The notes below the pieces were generated by a model, which worked only from the letters and a program-made list of their open reading frames with translations, ran no database searches and was not told where the DNA came from. A program made the translations under genes and the position numbers. This document shows positions 11,206 to 23,494 of a stretch of DNA of 64,000 nucleotides, piece after piece. Source of the stretch: Sanguinoderma infundibulare. Lineage: Eukaryota > Basidiomycota > Agaricomycetes > Polyporales > Polyporaceae. Every line of letters starts with the position of its first letter. Position 1 is the first letter of the stretch. The stretch covers positions 2,542,001-2,606,000 of the forward strand of contig JAVLRN010000011.1 in assembly GCA_032821775.1 (NCBI GenBank). The letters run 5' to 3'.

Positions 11206-11516
11206 GGTGAGCTGGCAGAGTGAGAACGAACGTCGAGAGCAGCGAGGACTGCTAGTTGGGAATATAATATGAGGAGGAGGGAGTGGGGCGAGTGCAAGGG
11301 AGGAGTACTCGAGTGGTCGCACCGGCCAGCATGCAGCCCGAGCTCGCCCCGATAAGTGGTCTTATGTCATTTATTTTCGATGACATAACCCACTTATCGG
11401 CGTCTCCTGCACCACTCCTGCCGCGGCCAGGATCATACACTCGATCTTGTTCCTAACACCCGCCACACCTCTGCGCTGTCCGTCGTCTGGACTGGCTGGT
11501 CGCACAGTTTGCCACC
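11206..11516. promoter_or_regulatory. Shared divergent promoter of the UBX and CUE genes
   Basis: The two start codons lie 311 bp apart on opposite strands, so both promoters must lie here. It contains a near-perfect inverted repeat, 11349-11370 against 11380-11400, with a 9-nt spacer. The half-sites include CGATAAGTGG and TTATGTCAT. It could be a paired binding site or simply a cruciform-prone repeat; the factor is unknown. Confidence 0.6.
11349..11400. repeat. Long hairpin in divergent ERAD promoter
   Basis: The left arm starts CCGATAAGTGG and ends TTATGTCAT. The right arm is its reverse complement apart from a two-versus-one-base bulge in the middle. The loop is TTATTTTCG. It lies roughly midway between the two start codons. 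Confidence 0.75.
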
Positions 11517-12723
11517 ATGGGAGAAGTCGTCAATGTCCTCGTTGCGGTTGCGGTCATCGTCTTGGTCGTACGTTGGGTCTCATCCGGTGCGTCATGCCGT
11601 CCTTCTCGGACTCGGTCGCTGGTCTGACGAGCAGTGTTTCCTGTGCGTCACTCTTCTCGAAACTCCTACCACATGCGCTGCTTTCACGTTTGGAACCGTT
11701 GCAGGCACAAAGGATGGCAACGGAGCACAATCTCCTTCCGCGGTTCTGGGCTTCCGGCCAAAGACCGTGACTCCCGATATGGTACGTCTCCTCCTTTCGG
11801 TCCCGTACCTTCCCTGACCTCAGTGCCAGGTCGACACAATACATTCTATGTTCCCGGATATCCCGAGGTGAGTGTCTTGCCTCAGCTTGTCGAGCGGTGT
11901 CCTCTCGTCCTTCTGTACACGAGGCTATGCACGTTTCGAGAAGATCGGCCGCTCCGCGACGTCTCGGCGTTGCAACGGTCTAGGATACCTGGACGACGAT
12001 GATCAACACTGCACCTTTGTTGAATAGACGTTTTGTCGTTTGTGCTACCTGCAACTGGGCAGGTTGCGCGAGCGTGGAGCTTTAGTCGGTTTCACCCTGA
12101 TATGTGGGCCCATTATACCCAGACTCCGTATCGCATTCATATCCCAGTGACTGACCTTGTCGATATAGCGACAATATTCGTTATGATCTGCTAAGAACGG
12201 GAAATGTTCAGCAAACGTCGAACAAGATCCTCGAACGCGGGTTCTTGCCTGCGGTACGTACCAATCCCGCCTTCCCTGACCCGCCACACCTCACAGGTAC
12301 TTAACCACCCTTACAGCCACCACCAGCATATTACACCATCTATCCCCGAGCACCAGAACCATCTGCACCGGCTCAACCTGCCGCTGGCCCAGCCGCAACT
12401 GCGAACGTGACGGCCGGCCCGTCAAAAGCCAAGAAGCAAGACAACCTACTCACGCGATACCACCTCGAGAGTCGCACGTCTGCAACGTCGATCGACGCGG
12501 CGCCTGAGGAGGTCGGTGGGAAGGCGGTCTGGGAGGACACCGCGGAGAAGCGAGAAGCAAGCCTCCGCGAGCGCAAGGCGCGCATGGTCCTCGCCGCAAG
12601 AGAGTGCGTGCAGTTCCCCCCCTGTCCGGATCGCCCCTCGACCGTGAACGTGACGCTAACTGGCTGGCCGTTTGGCTGTTCAGGCGACTGCTTGCCCAGC
12701 AGGCAAAGGAAGCGAGCTCGTGA
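11517..12723 (+). CDS. CUE-domain ER protein, Cue1-like
   Basis: Six exons (11517-11586, 11705-11781, 11830-11867, 12169-12253, 12317-12603, 12684-12723) encode 198 aa. Residues 1-22 form a single hydrophobic anchor (VLVAVAVIVLVV). A short linker follows (SAVLGFRPKTVTPDM), then a CUE domain at about residues 48-92 (HSMFPDIP, NIRYDLLRTGNVQQTSNKIL). Next is an Ala/Pro-rich linker and a charged C-terminal helix (SLRERKARMVLAARERLL). Yeast Cue1 has the same order of membrane anchor, CUE domain and C-terminal E2-binding helix; it recruits the E2 Ubc7 to ER ubiquitin ligases. I infer the same role. The gene diverges from the FAF2/Ubx2-like gene, which supports a shared ERAD function. Intron 3, about 300 nt, is the longest. 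Confidence 0.85.
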
Positions 12724-13860
12724 GTGGCGGACGCGTTGTGCATGTCCGACGGGACGACGACTGCAGGTGGGATTTGGATTATCTCCCCCGTGTACTCTCG
12801 GATCTGGTATTTAATTGGATGCCGGTTGTTTCCCTACCATCGCTACTGTATGACGTGGTGTTATTGATGCATGTTCCGCTCACCTGCAGCATCCGATGGC
12901 ATCAGTAATTCTTGCTACACTTCCATCCCTCATGTTCGCCTCCGCGCTTCGCGAAGTCTGGCGGAGCCCTAACTCATCCCCCGGACTGCACCCTGGTGTT
13001 CAATGCATGCATGTGTCTATGCGTGTACACCTCTTCACCGCGTACGTGATCGTCGAAGCTCGTACCCGACGTGTCGTCGTGGAGGATGACATCGATTGGA
13101 CACGTCGAACGGGGTTATCCACCTCCCAAGTACACACGTACCAACCGCAACCGCATGTTTCTCTCGCGTTCCCACAAGCTTTTGACCCTATCTGGGCATC
13201 GATTGCAGCCGCGCTTTCCGGCTCGTCGCAACGCCGTGCATTATTGCATCAACTCGAGGCCGCCAGCAGTCGAAATACTGTCATCATCGACAGCAGCTTG
13301 TGTAGCAGGCGCTCAGTGTATCATTACCGCCCGGGCCCGCGATGACGTCGGCGGAAAGGGCAGGTGTTGTGGGTCGCATCTGAACTTCCTCGGCCCACAC
13401 TGGTCAGACAAATGCCTTCAACTTGGGGTCATCTTTCTGAGCGGGCGGTGGGTGATTATCCAGAAGATGATCCATGCATCTGCTACGATGGTTGATGGTG
13501 ATCCTCGACATCCGCATATCATGATCAACGATAATCCCAAGTACAAAGGAGCCCCTCAAAGGAGCCCACGCACAGGGCAACCAGGCGGTGAACGGCCGTC
13601 TCATCAACTATTCTATTACCTGATACTTCCGTGCATGCTGCACCGGTACCCATCCAACAAGGATCACGCAATCACCCACGAGGAAGTAGAGCATTAAAGA
13701 TTCGCATTAAATCCGTCTCGATAGCCGTTGCATGTGATAGGGTATGGACAAGCGCACGGGTATAGGCCGCGACGCCCTACACGGAGCTACTGAACTACAC
13801 TACCGATCATCGAAAACCTAAAAGCGCACTGAAAAAGACACGCAAGGGAGACCCAACGAC
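12724..13860. other. Intergenic region without supported gene
   Basis: About 1.1 kb. An open frame of 208 codons (13071-13697, plus) has no recognisable domain and an irregular composition; I do not call it a gene. Confidence 0.4.
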
Positions 13861-14679
13861 TTAGGCAGAGATGTGGAGGAGGGCAGTGATGGTGGCAGAT
13901 GCGGAGGCGAAGACCTTCACGGTCGCCATGATGTCGGCGCACAGGGGCGCGACGGCGGCGATGAGGTTGGCGGAGACGTCGACGGACACGCCGGCGGCGA
14001 CGTGGAGGACGAGGCCGAGGACGGTCGCGACGGCGCCACCGACGGTGCAGAGCAGGCCGAAGAGGGTGGCGTCGATGGTCGCGCCGGCGACGGCAACGAC
14101 GGCGCCGAGACCGTGGAAGACGGTCTGCACACAACGAGTCAGACAGGATAAGTTGAGCATATGTTGAAGGGAGACTTACGACGACGACACCCGCGACGAT
14201 GTGGCCGAGCTCAGCGATGGTGATCTGGGCCGTGCCGTCTACTGACGCGAGGATGACGGACGCGTCAGCGCCGACGAGGGCCTTGAGGTCGACGCTGGCA
14301 CCAACGAGGATCGAGACGAGCTCGTGGGCGGGGCCGCCGCACGCGTCGAGGGTCGCGTTGTGGGCGCCAACGTGCACTGCGAGAGGAGGTCAGAAGGAGT
14401 GGTGACGATGGAGCAGAACGGGTACTCACGGAGGACGTCAACTACGGGCGAGATCTGGGCCTGGACGTCGACGAGGATCGCCGCGACACCCTTGACGCTG
14501 ACGCCATCACGAGGGACGACGCCACCGAGGGCACCAGCGACGGGCAGGTTGCCAGCGACGCCGCCGACGATACCAGTCACGGCACCGAGGTCGGGGACGG
14601 GGAGGTCACCGAGGGGGAGGGCGGAGGTGAAGGCACCGAAGGCAACAGCCGCGAGGACGGAGAGCTTGTTGAAGAACAT
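13861..14679 (-). CDS. Secreted Ala/Val/Gly-rich protein of unknown function
   Basis: Three exons (14679-14430, 14376-14180, 14124-13861) encode 236 aa with all junctions in frame. Residues 1-20 (MFFNKLSVLAAVAFGAFTSA) are a clear signal peptide. The mature part has few charges and consists of repeated amphipathic or hydrophobic segments (VDVQAQISPVVDVL, IAELGHIVAGVVVV, LGLVLHVAAGVSVDV). The only Cys residues are single ones near CGGPAHELV, in GLLCTVGG and in APLCADIM. This resembles small cell-wall or surface-associated proteins of fungi, but I do not recognise the family. A TATAAAG box at 14802-14808 (minus strand) lies about 125 nt upstream of the ATG. Confidence 0.7.
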
Positions 14680-15885
14680 TTTGTAGAAGGAGTGTGGGGG
14701 TGAAGAGAGTGTGGGGTGGTGAGCGTTGGGTCTGAGAGAGGGAGGCGAGGAGACAGTTGACTGCTAGAAGTCAATGCAGTTCTACGTTGGAGGTGCCCAG
14801 ACTTTATACCGTGGAGGGTCACCCGACCACGCGTTCCATGTCGCAAAAGTGCAGGCTTTCCGAGTGCGTCACTCTGACACAAGAGACGGAATGTGTTTCA
14901 TTAGATAAATCATAAGCGAAAGAAGCTACTCACCCGAGACGCACTGCGCTAAGCGGTGATCAATCCGATCATCCCATTCCACCCCGCCGGACCGATCCAT
15001 AGAGAGAAAGTTCTCCCTCACGATATTCCAGTCATATAGTAGTGGAACGTATTGGGGTCAAATCTAACATGCAGCTTGTTTGGTCAGATATTCAATGGGA
15101 GACGAATGGAGACGAACGGAGGGTGCCAAGGCTTGTCAGAGGCTTGCCGTCGGGCATGGCCAACGCCGTGCGTTGCTCGCAAGCTGATGTCGAATTGAGC
15201 ACGGGTCGGCTGTCGTGAACGGTTCGGTAACATACGCGGTGCCGTCACTAGCGCGGTTAAACGTAAATTGGGTGAGCGGGCAAAATCGAATTGACGGAGC
15301 GGGACACTAGCGCGACGCTAAGTGTTCGCTTAGCATCCGGGCTGGAGGTCGGTCGACCTGGGCCAATCAGACGCTGAGACGCAAGCCATGGTCAGCGAGA
15401 TGTGATCAGGATGCAATAAGTTGCATAATGGCGGAAGATCTTCTAGCAGACAGCCAGATCTGGGGTCGTGGACTGGTCCTAGGCGGTCTCCGGGGGAAGG
15501 GAGAGCGATGTCTGTTTGGCTGCGTGGAAAGGCGGAACTTCGCAGAAAGATTTTGAGAACCGAGGTTTCACTCATCTCATCATCGCGGGTGCTCGAGGGA
15601 ACCTCCGGGGTGAACCGGGGGTTGGTCAGAGGCCCGGATGCTGTTCCCTGCGACTGGATGGGTCGGCGACCAGCGAACGGGGCTAAGACGGAGCAAGATC
15701 AAAAGTCATAAGTACTCCAGAGCTCATAGTATCGGGCGGAAATGATGGTAAGTAGGTTAAGTCGTAATTCGGGAGGTGGTTGAAGCCGTTGGACAACAAG
15801 TGCAAACAACCGGATTGGGAGACGCCGCCACCCGCAGTGGACGGCAGAGGCTCCTGTAAGCAGTTGCAGGTCAGTTAATACCACC
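14680..15885. other. Intergenic region between divergent genes
   Basis: 1.2 kb that must hold the promoters of the secreted-protein gene (minus; TATAAAG at 14802-14808) and of the Bem46 gene (plus). Short frames around 15330-15711 show no domain. Confidence 0.5.
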
Positions 15886-17738
15886 ATGTCCAACATACTC
15901 CCCTCAATCGAGGCCTTTGCGAAAGTGAGTGAGCTCTGTCGACGTCGTCCACGGAGAGTGTATTCATCGCCCGCAGGGGACGGTGGCGACTGCGGCAGGC
16001 TTATCGACTGTCGGTGCGTTTCAGCCTCGTTCGAGATACAAGACTTGCATTGACGCGTGCCACCATCACCATCTCGGCTGCGCGGCATTTCCAGGCTTTG
16101 GCCTTCTGTTCTTTGGCCAGAACTACCTCATCTATCCGTCTGCATACCCGCCTGGTTCCCGCACAGGTATGTCTAGCGCCTTCCATGCACGCCTTAACGC
16201 CGACATGTTCATGCCCTCCGAGCAGAAGTACCCGTACCGACTGACTTCGATCTGCCATACCGCGACCTTCGATTGGACACTCCAGATGGCGTCAAGTTGT
16301 CCTGCTATTTGCTCACCCAACGCAAAGAGCTCCCGAACATTGGGTCGATGCCAATAGACAGTCCGGACGACGAATCAAATGAAGAGGTGCGCTCTCCCCT
16401 TCATGAATCCCATTCATTTCCGGCCAGCACCCAATTGCGCTCGTCCATATCCCGCCATGTATGTGTTATTCGCACTGTCATAGTCTCCGCTGCCGTAACA
16501 GAGGTATTAAATGCCAGTCGTCAGTCACGTGCACACATGCTTCCCTTGGCGAATTCCAAGGCCGACGGATACGCATTCTGACATGCATGGTTGCAGTTCG
16601 CTGCAAGACGTCCGACAATTCTCATGTTCCATGGGAACGGAGGCAATCTTGGACACCGCATACCGCTCGCCAAAGTGTTCTATGTCCGAATGCGTTGCAA
16701 CGTTTTGATGCTCTCCTACCGCGGGTGAGCGAATCCTCCGCTGGAGTCCACCCAAGTTCCACTGCTTGACGTCATCCCTCCTTCTGCGTCCCTCGACCGT
16801 ACGCTTGCATGAAAGATACGGCCTCTCAGAGGGTAACCCTTCTGAAAAAGGTTCGTTCCCAACGCTCACGGAAGATACGTTCTGACTCCGTTGCGCTCAG
16901 GTATCCGCATAGATGCGCAATGCGCCCTTGATTATGTCTTGTCGCATCCCTTCCTCTCCAAGACACCAATCGTGAGTCTCAACGCTTCGCCCTCGATCCA
17001 ACTCATTGGTGATGAAACACGCCGACCTGCAATGACATCACCAGATTCTATACGGCCAGTCTATTGGCGGCGCCGTTGCCATCGATCTCGCGAGTCGAAA
17101 CCAGCATGTGGTCCGTCATCCTGCCCGCTTTTGCCCATTCCCAGATGTACTGACAACCTGTCACGCCCGCCCATTCATTCCTGCGACTCGCAGATCCGTG
17201 CTCTGATCCTCGAGAACACTTTCCTTTCCCTTCCGCGCCTCGTGCCGACTGCGCTGCCTGTCCTGGGCCCGTTCGCGTTCCTATGCCACCAGAAATGGGA
17301 CTCCGCGTCCAAGGTCCCTTTCCTCCCCCAGGAAACCCCGATGCTTCTTCTCAGCGGCGTCCGCGACGAGGTCGTCCCGCGCGAGCATATGCAAGGCCTC
17401 TGGGAGCTCGTCCAGAAGCGCGTTCCAGGTGGCCAACGTCCCACTCCTGTGCCCTACTTCGCCCCCGAGGACGACAAGGACACGACTGCGGACGGGCCTG
17501 TTCCAAAGGACGAACGGGTGAAGAACCCTACCTCAGGCTACTCCCGGTTCGTCGAGTTTGAGAGGGGGACGCACAGTACGTTGTTGATTTCCGTCTTCGT
17601 CTTCCCGCTGTCATCGGCGTTTGGGGCTGACTCGTCATCGAACGTGCAGACGATACGTGCGTGCAGCAAGGATACTGGTCTGCCATTGCCGATTTTGTCG
17701 CAGCGCTGAAGGACGTTCCTCCAGTCCCGAAGGTTTGA
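15886..17738 (+). CDS. Alpha/beta hydrolase, Bem46/ABHD13 family
   Basis: Ten exons (15886-15924, 15977-16013, 16095-16166, 16226-16386, 16597-16724, 16816-16850, 16901-16971, 17045-17107, 17194-17575, 17650-17738) encode 358 aa. An N-terminal anchor leads into FFGQNYLIYPSAYPPGSR, the hallmark start of Bem46 proteins. Then come ILMFHGNGGNLGHRIPL (oxyanion region), SYRGYGLSEG, LYGQSIGGAVAID with the nucleophile Ser at about residue 187, SGVRDEVVPREHM with the acid Asp at about 260, and RGTHND with the His at about 329. The catalytic triad is therefore complete. Bem46 proteins are membrane-linked hydrolases implicated in polarity in yeasts and fungi; the substrate is unknown. An acidic insert (PEDDKDTTADGP) lies before the His. 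Confidence 0.9.
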
Positions 17739-18479
17739 TCCGTCGAGCGTATATACTTAAGTATGCGCTGTCGCGCACGGGATGACCGTTGCGCCGTTGA
17801 CAGCGTCGACTTTCGTGGACGGAATCGGTACTTGGTCGTGTGTCTCGATCGCATGTGCAGTCTTCGCTGGTCCCGTGTCTGCTTTTCTTGTTTAGCCGCC
17901 CGTGTCAGCTGTTTTTCCCCAGGATTTGCCGGACGCGTTTCGTCCATGTAATGTAGCCCTAATACCACTTGGTAGACATCCGAGCATGCACGCCGTATAT
18001 GGCCGTGATCCTGCTAATATGCCATCCATTCTCCCGAAGGAGGTGGCGGCACTAGTGCTTTTTGATCTGTCAGTCTTTGAAAATTAACGGTTTAACCTTC
18101 GTCAGCCTGTCACGAACAATCTTTCCTTGGCGGTCTTATTTTCAGTTGCATCCTCCCATCCACAGGTGTCCCAGCTTGGAACGGTCTTTATCGCGGGGGT
18201 AAATAGCAGACACATGTCGCTACAGAGACCGTCTTCTTAAATTCCATCCCAATAATTTGCTGATCAACAGTGCGGCACGGAACCTCTGGGGCGGTTGAAC
18301 GCCACCATCGCATCGACCCCCACGCGCACGCCCAAAACTGAACATGCACAGCATCTCCCCCGCAGTGCTTGCTCCGCGATCGCATTATAGTCCTCCTTCC
18401 GACGTCAAAGCGAACTTTCCTGTGCGTTTCCGACCGCACTCACGCCTCCTCACACTCCCGCCTCGGAGTCGGTGCTGTT
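17739..18479. other. Intergenic region between convergent genes
   Basis: 740 bp between the stops of the Bem46 gene and NRPS-like reductase A. No supported gene or RNA. Confidence 0.5.
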
Positions 18480-21400
18480 CTAGCTGGTGTCGGCGAGCGG
18501 AGCCGAGGGAAGAAATCCTGTCTTGCGCCACGCGCGCACCCACTCGACGCTCGTCGTCGCGTCGAGCGGGGGGAGTCGCGCGAGCTCCGCCGACGTGCGC
18601 TCCCCGTTCTCCGTCCCGAGCCTCACCACGCCCATCGGCTCCTTCCCGTCTCTGCTTCCATCCCCATCCTCGTCTCCATACTTGCCATCCGCAGCAAGCT
18701 GGGCGCGGAAGAAGTCGAGGAGGCGCAGCGCGGGGTTCGTGCGCATCGCGTCGATGCCCACCTCCAAGTCCGAGCTCGACCCAAAGCCATCCGCGGGTAG
18801 GCTCGCCTCGAGCGCGTGGAGCCAGGACGTATAAGGCACAAGCGGGACGTGCAACACGTTGGCGACGGGCGTGATGAGCGTGCGGAACGGGACCGGTCGG
18901 GGGTGGACGAGGTGCAGGAACGCGACGTCGGCGTCGCGCATCTCGACGAATGCACGCGCGGCAGGGAAGCTCGGGAGGAAGGACACGACCTAGGGGAAGA
19001 TGATGCCTGCATTAGTGCCGTCGTGCGATGCAATGGAAGGATGCGCGTATTCATGTATGTGATATTATGACATGATGAACGGAGGACGGCACGCACCCCT
19101 TCGGGATCGGGGAGGCAGCGCGTGGCGAGCGCGGACCTGACGAGCGCGGGGAACCATTCCTTTTCGTTCCAGTGCCCGAGGCGGTCCCCGCAGACCTGGC
19201 CGAGACGGACGATGACGGTCGGTACCGAGGCGCGTTCGGCGGCGTTTGAGAGAAGTTTCTCTGCGACCCACTTGGACTCCGAGTAGCCGGTGTCTATCGC
19301 GTGGGCCGGGGGGATCGGGATTTCGGGCACGGGGGCCTGCATCGTGCATTCTGCGTGGAAACGCGTCAGTATCGCGGTCGTGCATATGCGTTACATATAC
19401 TCGGTATGCAAAAGCTTACTGCCGAAGATGCCCACGGAGCTGACGAAATTGATTTTGGGTGGAGTGTCGTACGGGGCGCTCAAGGCGAGCTCGACAAAGT
19501 TTCGGACGCCTCTGAGGTCCGCGTCGAACGACGGGAGTGCGAGGTTGAAATCCACCTTCCATGCTGCGAGACAAGCCGTGGTAAGAACTGAAGCTGAAGC
19601 TGGAAGACACATTGACGCACCGTTGAGCATGATGTGCGTAACGGAGGTGCGGATCTGGTCGTCGTGCTGAGCGCAAGGCACGCACAAGCCTAAGATGCAA
19701 GTTTACCGCTAACCTCGTTCAACAGCATCTCTTCTACACCGAAGCCGGGGACATCCAGTTCCGCTTCGACCATCTTGAACTTGGCGGACTCGAGAAGGCT
19801 CCCATCCAACCCTCGTTCTCGGAAGCGTGCACGCTGCCTTTCCTTAGCGTTCGACCCTCGCCGGTTGAACGCATACACCATGCCAATCTCGTCGTCCAGC
19901 AGCAAGTGGTGGAGGATGTCGCAGCCGAAACCGCCCGTAGTTCCTGTGATGACGACAACATCCTTTGTGTAGGCCGCGCGGGGTCGCAGACCAGAAGGTC
20001 GGGGTGGTAGATTGGCAGAATAGTGCTCTGCGAGTCGGACGAGGACCTCCGGGGTGACTGTGCCGACATCCGCACTAGCACCCGAAGAGTCGTGGACCAC
20101 GCGAAGGACGGCATTCGTCAGGGAGCTGACCGAGGGTGCTTGGAAGACGAGGTTGGCCGGCAGTCTCTTCGCAAACCCGGGTGAGTGCTCGCGAACGGCG
20201 CGCAGGATGGTGTTGCGGATCCAGGTGGCCTGCAAACTGCGCGAACGATGAGAGTCATTGTTAGCATCTGCAGAGCCCTCGAGAGGCGCGAGGACGACAA
20301 GAGTACCTATCACAACCGCTTCGGAACAAATCCACGTCGTCCGCGACGGTGCGCTGCATGACCTTCTCCACGACCGCCTTCACGAACTTGTGGGTCTCCG
20401 TCGAATGCCACCCAATCGGCGGGGCGACGTCGGTCTGCGCGCTGCGCTCCACTTCGACGTACACGTCTTCAATCTCGGCCAAGTAGCGTTTGAGGTTTGG
20501 AGCCCGTCGGGGGTAGCCCTTCGCGTTTAGCTCCAACGGCTTGGAGGGCGCTGTGACGAGGATCATCTGGGGGCCCTTGTAAGATACAAATTGTCGATTT
20601 TAAATGAGCTGCTAGACTTCTTCTTACCTCCTTGAATATCCGCGAGTGCTGAGGGGCGAACTCGTTGGCGCGCTCGACCGTCGGCCTTGCGAACGAGGGT
20701 TGAGTCCTGCGTGCTCCCAATTTCAAGGCCGAGCATGAAGGTGAAGGCGTACCATATTCGATTCCGAAACTCTTCGAGCAACTTATTGTCCTCCCGGTCG
20801 AACTGTTCCTCGGGCGTGGGCTGGACAAGGACTCCGTTCTGGAACCTTCCGTGTCCGAAAACGATGCAGGCGGAGACGTATGGGCTCTCGTTGACGATGT
20901 GTTCTGCGGCATAGGTAAAGCGGACGCGCGAGCTGTTTGTGGGACGACTTACCGATCGGCACAGGATTCGTCTGCCCAGGCCTTCGGTCAGTATAGACAG
21001 ATGGAAAACTCGGGGAGGAGCGACTGCACTTTTTCGCCGTTTGACAAGATGATCTGTTCATCTTTCCGGCCATATATTCTCCACAGTCCTGGCTTGGTCG
21101 GATGGCGCTCCGCAAGATCGTTAGTGGCGTAGGCGTCCCTGCCATCTACCTTCACATTCACCACATTGAGGGGACAGTCAGGGTTAGACTATGTAGAGTC
21201 CTCAGTTCATTCAACGGGCACGGAAATGGCGTCAGGGGCATACCAATATCACTATCTCGGACTTGCCCTCTCCTGCATCGTTATGCACGGACTCATTCCA
21301 TGAAGACATCTTGAAGTAGGCCCAGTCCATTCCCGGGTTGGCTAGGGATGAGTATAAGCTGTCAAACCAAATACCCGCCACTGGAATCCGCCGACCTGGA

Positions 21401-22802
21401 ACGAAGTGGGACATCGTGCCAACCTCCGTGCTACGTAGCCACCGTGAGCGCAATGCGAGCAAAAGTGGGATCGAGTCCATACCATCCATACAGCGTCACC
21501 AAAGAGATGCCGTGCGAGGCCAACGTATCGCCAACCTCTTGCGCCAGAGGGGCACCACCAAACATCTGCGACATGGTTAAGAATCGAGGCAACTGGGGGC
21601 AGTGGAGACCACTCACCAGCCCCTTCATACGCTTCATGCTTGCAACTTTCTTGGGATCGCGCGACCATTGCTACGGTGCGGAGTCAGTTCTGGGTGCTGT
21701 TAGCGATCTTCGGACGAACGCGCCTCGATGAATGCAGGGACAGTCAATAGATAGTCGTTCGGCACGATGGCCATCGCTTCGAAGACGTTCTCGGGCGTGG
21801 GGAAGGTGGGAGGGGAAGCTGGCTTGAAGACAGCCAGGATCGCGCCGTTGCAAAGCTATCGAGTATAGAGAACCTCTCCGGTCAGAGTGAAACGACAGCC
21901 AAACAGGTTTGCTTACTGCGGTGCAGACGATGCACAGGCCCATTGCGTGGAACATGGGCACGCCGTGTGCCCCGATGGTGATTCCAGTGAGATCGACTTC
22001 TCCGTACCCTGACCAGTACTCAAGGTGAGTTTTCCGATAGCCACCGTGACGCCATAACGTACATGGGACGGTACCGTAGCCCAGGACTCTTTTGTGTGTC
22101 CAATAGACAGGTTTGGGATGGTTCGTCGACCCTGCCGTTCCAAGACACTTGTCAGAGAACACGAAGTATGACACAATAAGGATACGCACCTGAAGAGTGC
22201 AAAAGTATCGCTGGTTCGAACATGTTGACCGACACCGGATGTTCTCCCTCATCCAAGAACCCATCTTTTTCCACAAGCGAAAACAGGCCGTCGAATGTCG
22301 GTAACCGGTAGACACTGATCCCTTCCATGTCTTGAATCGCCTCCCTGACGAGGTTTGAGATGTGATCATCTTGAGAGACCAAGACATGCTTGCAGCCCGT
22401 GCGGCGCAAAAGGTCTGCAACGGCGGCGAAGCCGTTGCGAGTAGATATGTGAAAAGCGACGTGTCCGGCTCGCACGATGCCCGCCGAAGCGCAACAGTAC
22501 GTGATGGTGTCTAGAAATAGCCTGAGTAACCACAAGCAGGTACGCAAGGAAATCGGGTTCGTACCTGTGTTTGCGAGGATCCCGATGGTAAATTTTCCCG
22601 CGGTGGCGACGTTGGACCGAACGTAGCTTGCGCACCGGATGATTGCTCTGTGAGCATCAGCATAGGTGATATCCCTCACGGCGCGACCGTCATGGAAGCG
22701 GAAGAGCGGATAGTAGGGATTCGCCTTCGCGTGCCACGCGTACAGATCGGGAAGAGTCGTCTCTCCTACCTCTATGAGTGCTCGCGGAGACTTGAAGACC
22801 AT
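18480..22802 (-). CDS. NRPS-like adenylate-forming reductase A (A-T-R)
   Basis: Nineteen exons encode about 1077 aa: 22802-22565, 22510-22190, 22131-22063, 22008-21917, 21855-21724, 21670-21617, 21565-21483, 21430-21396, 21341-21244, 21188-21030, 20971-20953, 20903-20753, 20685-20628, 20566-20307, 20236-19714, 19654-19621, 19563-19420, 19350-19097, 18989-18480. Adenylation domain: [12 protein letters not shown] (A3 loop, about 184), YGCTEVG (about 328), [12 protein letters not shown]. Carrier domain: FRSGCDSLQATW, with the pantetheine Ser at about 590. Reductase domain: [12 protein letters not shown] (NADPH loop, about 687) and TGYSESKW (Tyr/Lys pair, about 845). Such enzymes activate an acid, load it on the carrier and release an aldehyde; the substrate is not readable here. 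The junction after IPAFIE-type residues uses a GC donor (GAG/GCGCGT). A TTATAAAG box lies about 80 nt upstream. It is a paralogue of the gene at 41.3-45.4 kb. Confidence 0.88.
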
Positions 22803-23494
22803 GGTGGGAACCTTTCAGGGGACGGGCTTGACTGTCCGCTGGCTGACCAGAGAATCTCGACTTCGACTCGTCTCCACTCTTTATAACAGAGTCTGTCCGC
22901 AGACTAGGATTATGATACCATCCGAGAGCACACCTGCGACATGGGGTGGAAATCGGACGTTTTCGCGTGTGAGGTCCCTAGACCTGACTCCGTAACCGGC
23001 CGGCTATGAACATGAGAAAGACTGAATAAGTTCGGGTGGATAGAATTGCTGCTAGTCACCCGACAAACCACGTTTAAAGTACTGTGCGCTGTCGAGCTAG
23101 TCGTCGGGCAGCTGAGCGTGGTGGTCACCGTCAAGAGCCAAAGGCAGAGGGGGTGTGAATGCTGTGATTAGTAAGCTGCTTAGTCACTACATCGCTCCCA
23201 CCTCAGACCATCACCCTCCTCCAAGGCTACCAGTGGCTTTCACCAAAGACGCTCATCAGTGAGTAGCAGACCGGGTCTTCAGCTGGTTGTGATATCTTAC
23301 ATTTCGTGCGCACACAGCACTCGTTCAACTGCTCCCGGAATGCTGTCGAGCCGCCCAAGCGCCCGCGCACCTCCCAGGCATATAATGGCGTGTATACCTC
23401 GTTCCCATACCTGTCCTTCTTTGTCTTTCGCCCCATCCCGCCTTCACACGGCGCGGGGCCACGACCTTTGACAGGAACACCGTCGAAAACCGGC
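22803..23494. promoter_or_regulatory. Divergent promoter region of reductase A and carboxypeptidase
   Basis: About 690 bp between divergent start codons. TTATAAAG on the minus strand at 22879-22886 suits reductase A. CATATAATG at 23379-23387 on the plus strand lies about 110 nt upstream of the carboxypeptidase ATG. No other feature is supported. Confidence 0.5.

Noticed and set aside
13071..13697. 208-codon plus-strand open frame
   Set aside because: No domain, signal peptide or consistent codon pattern; likely a chance frame in G+C-rich intergenic DNA.
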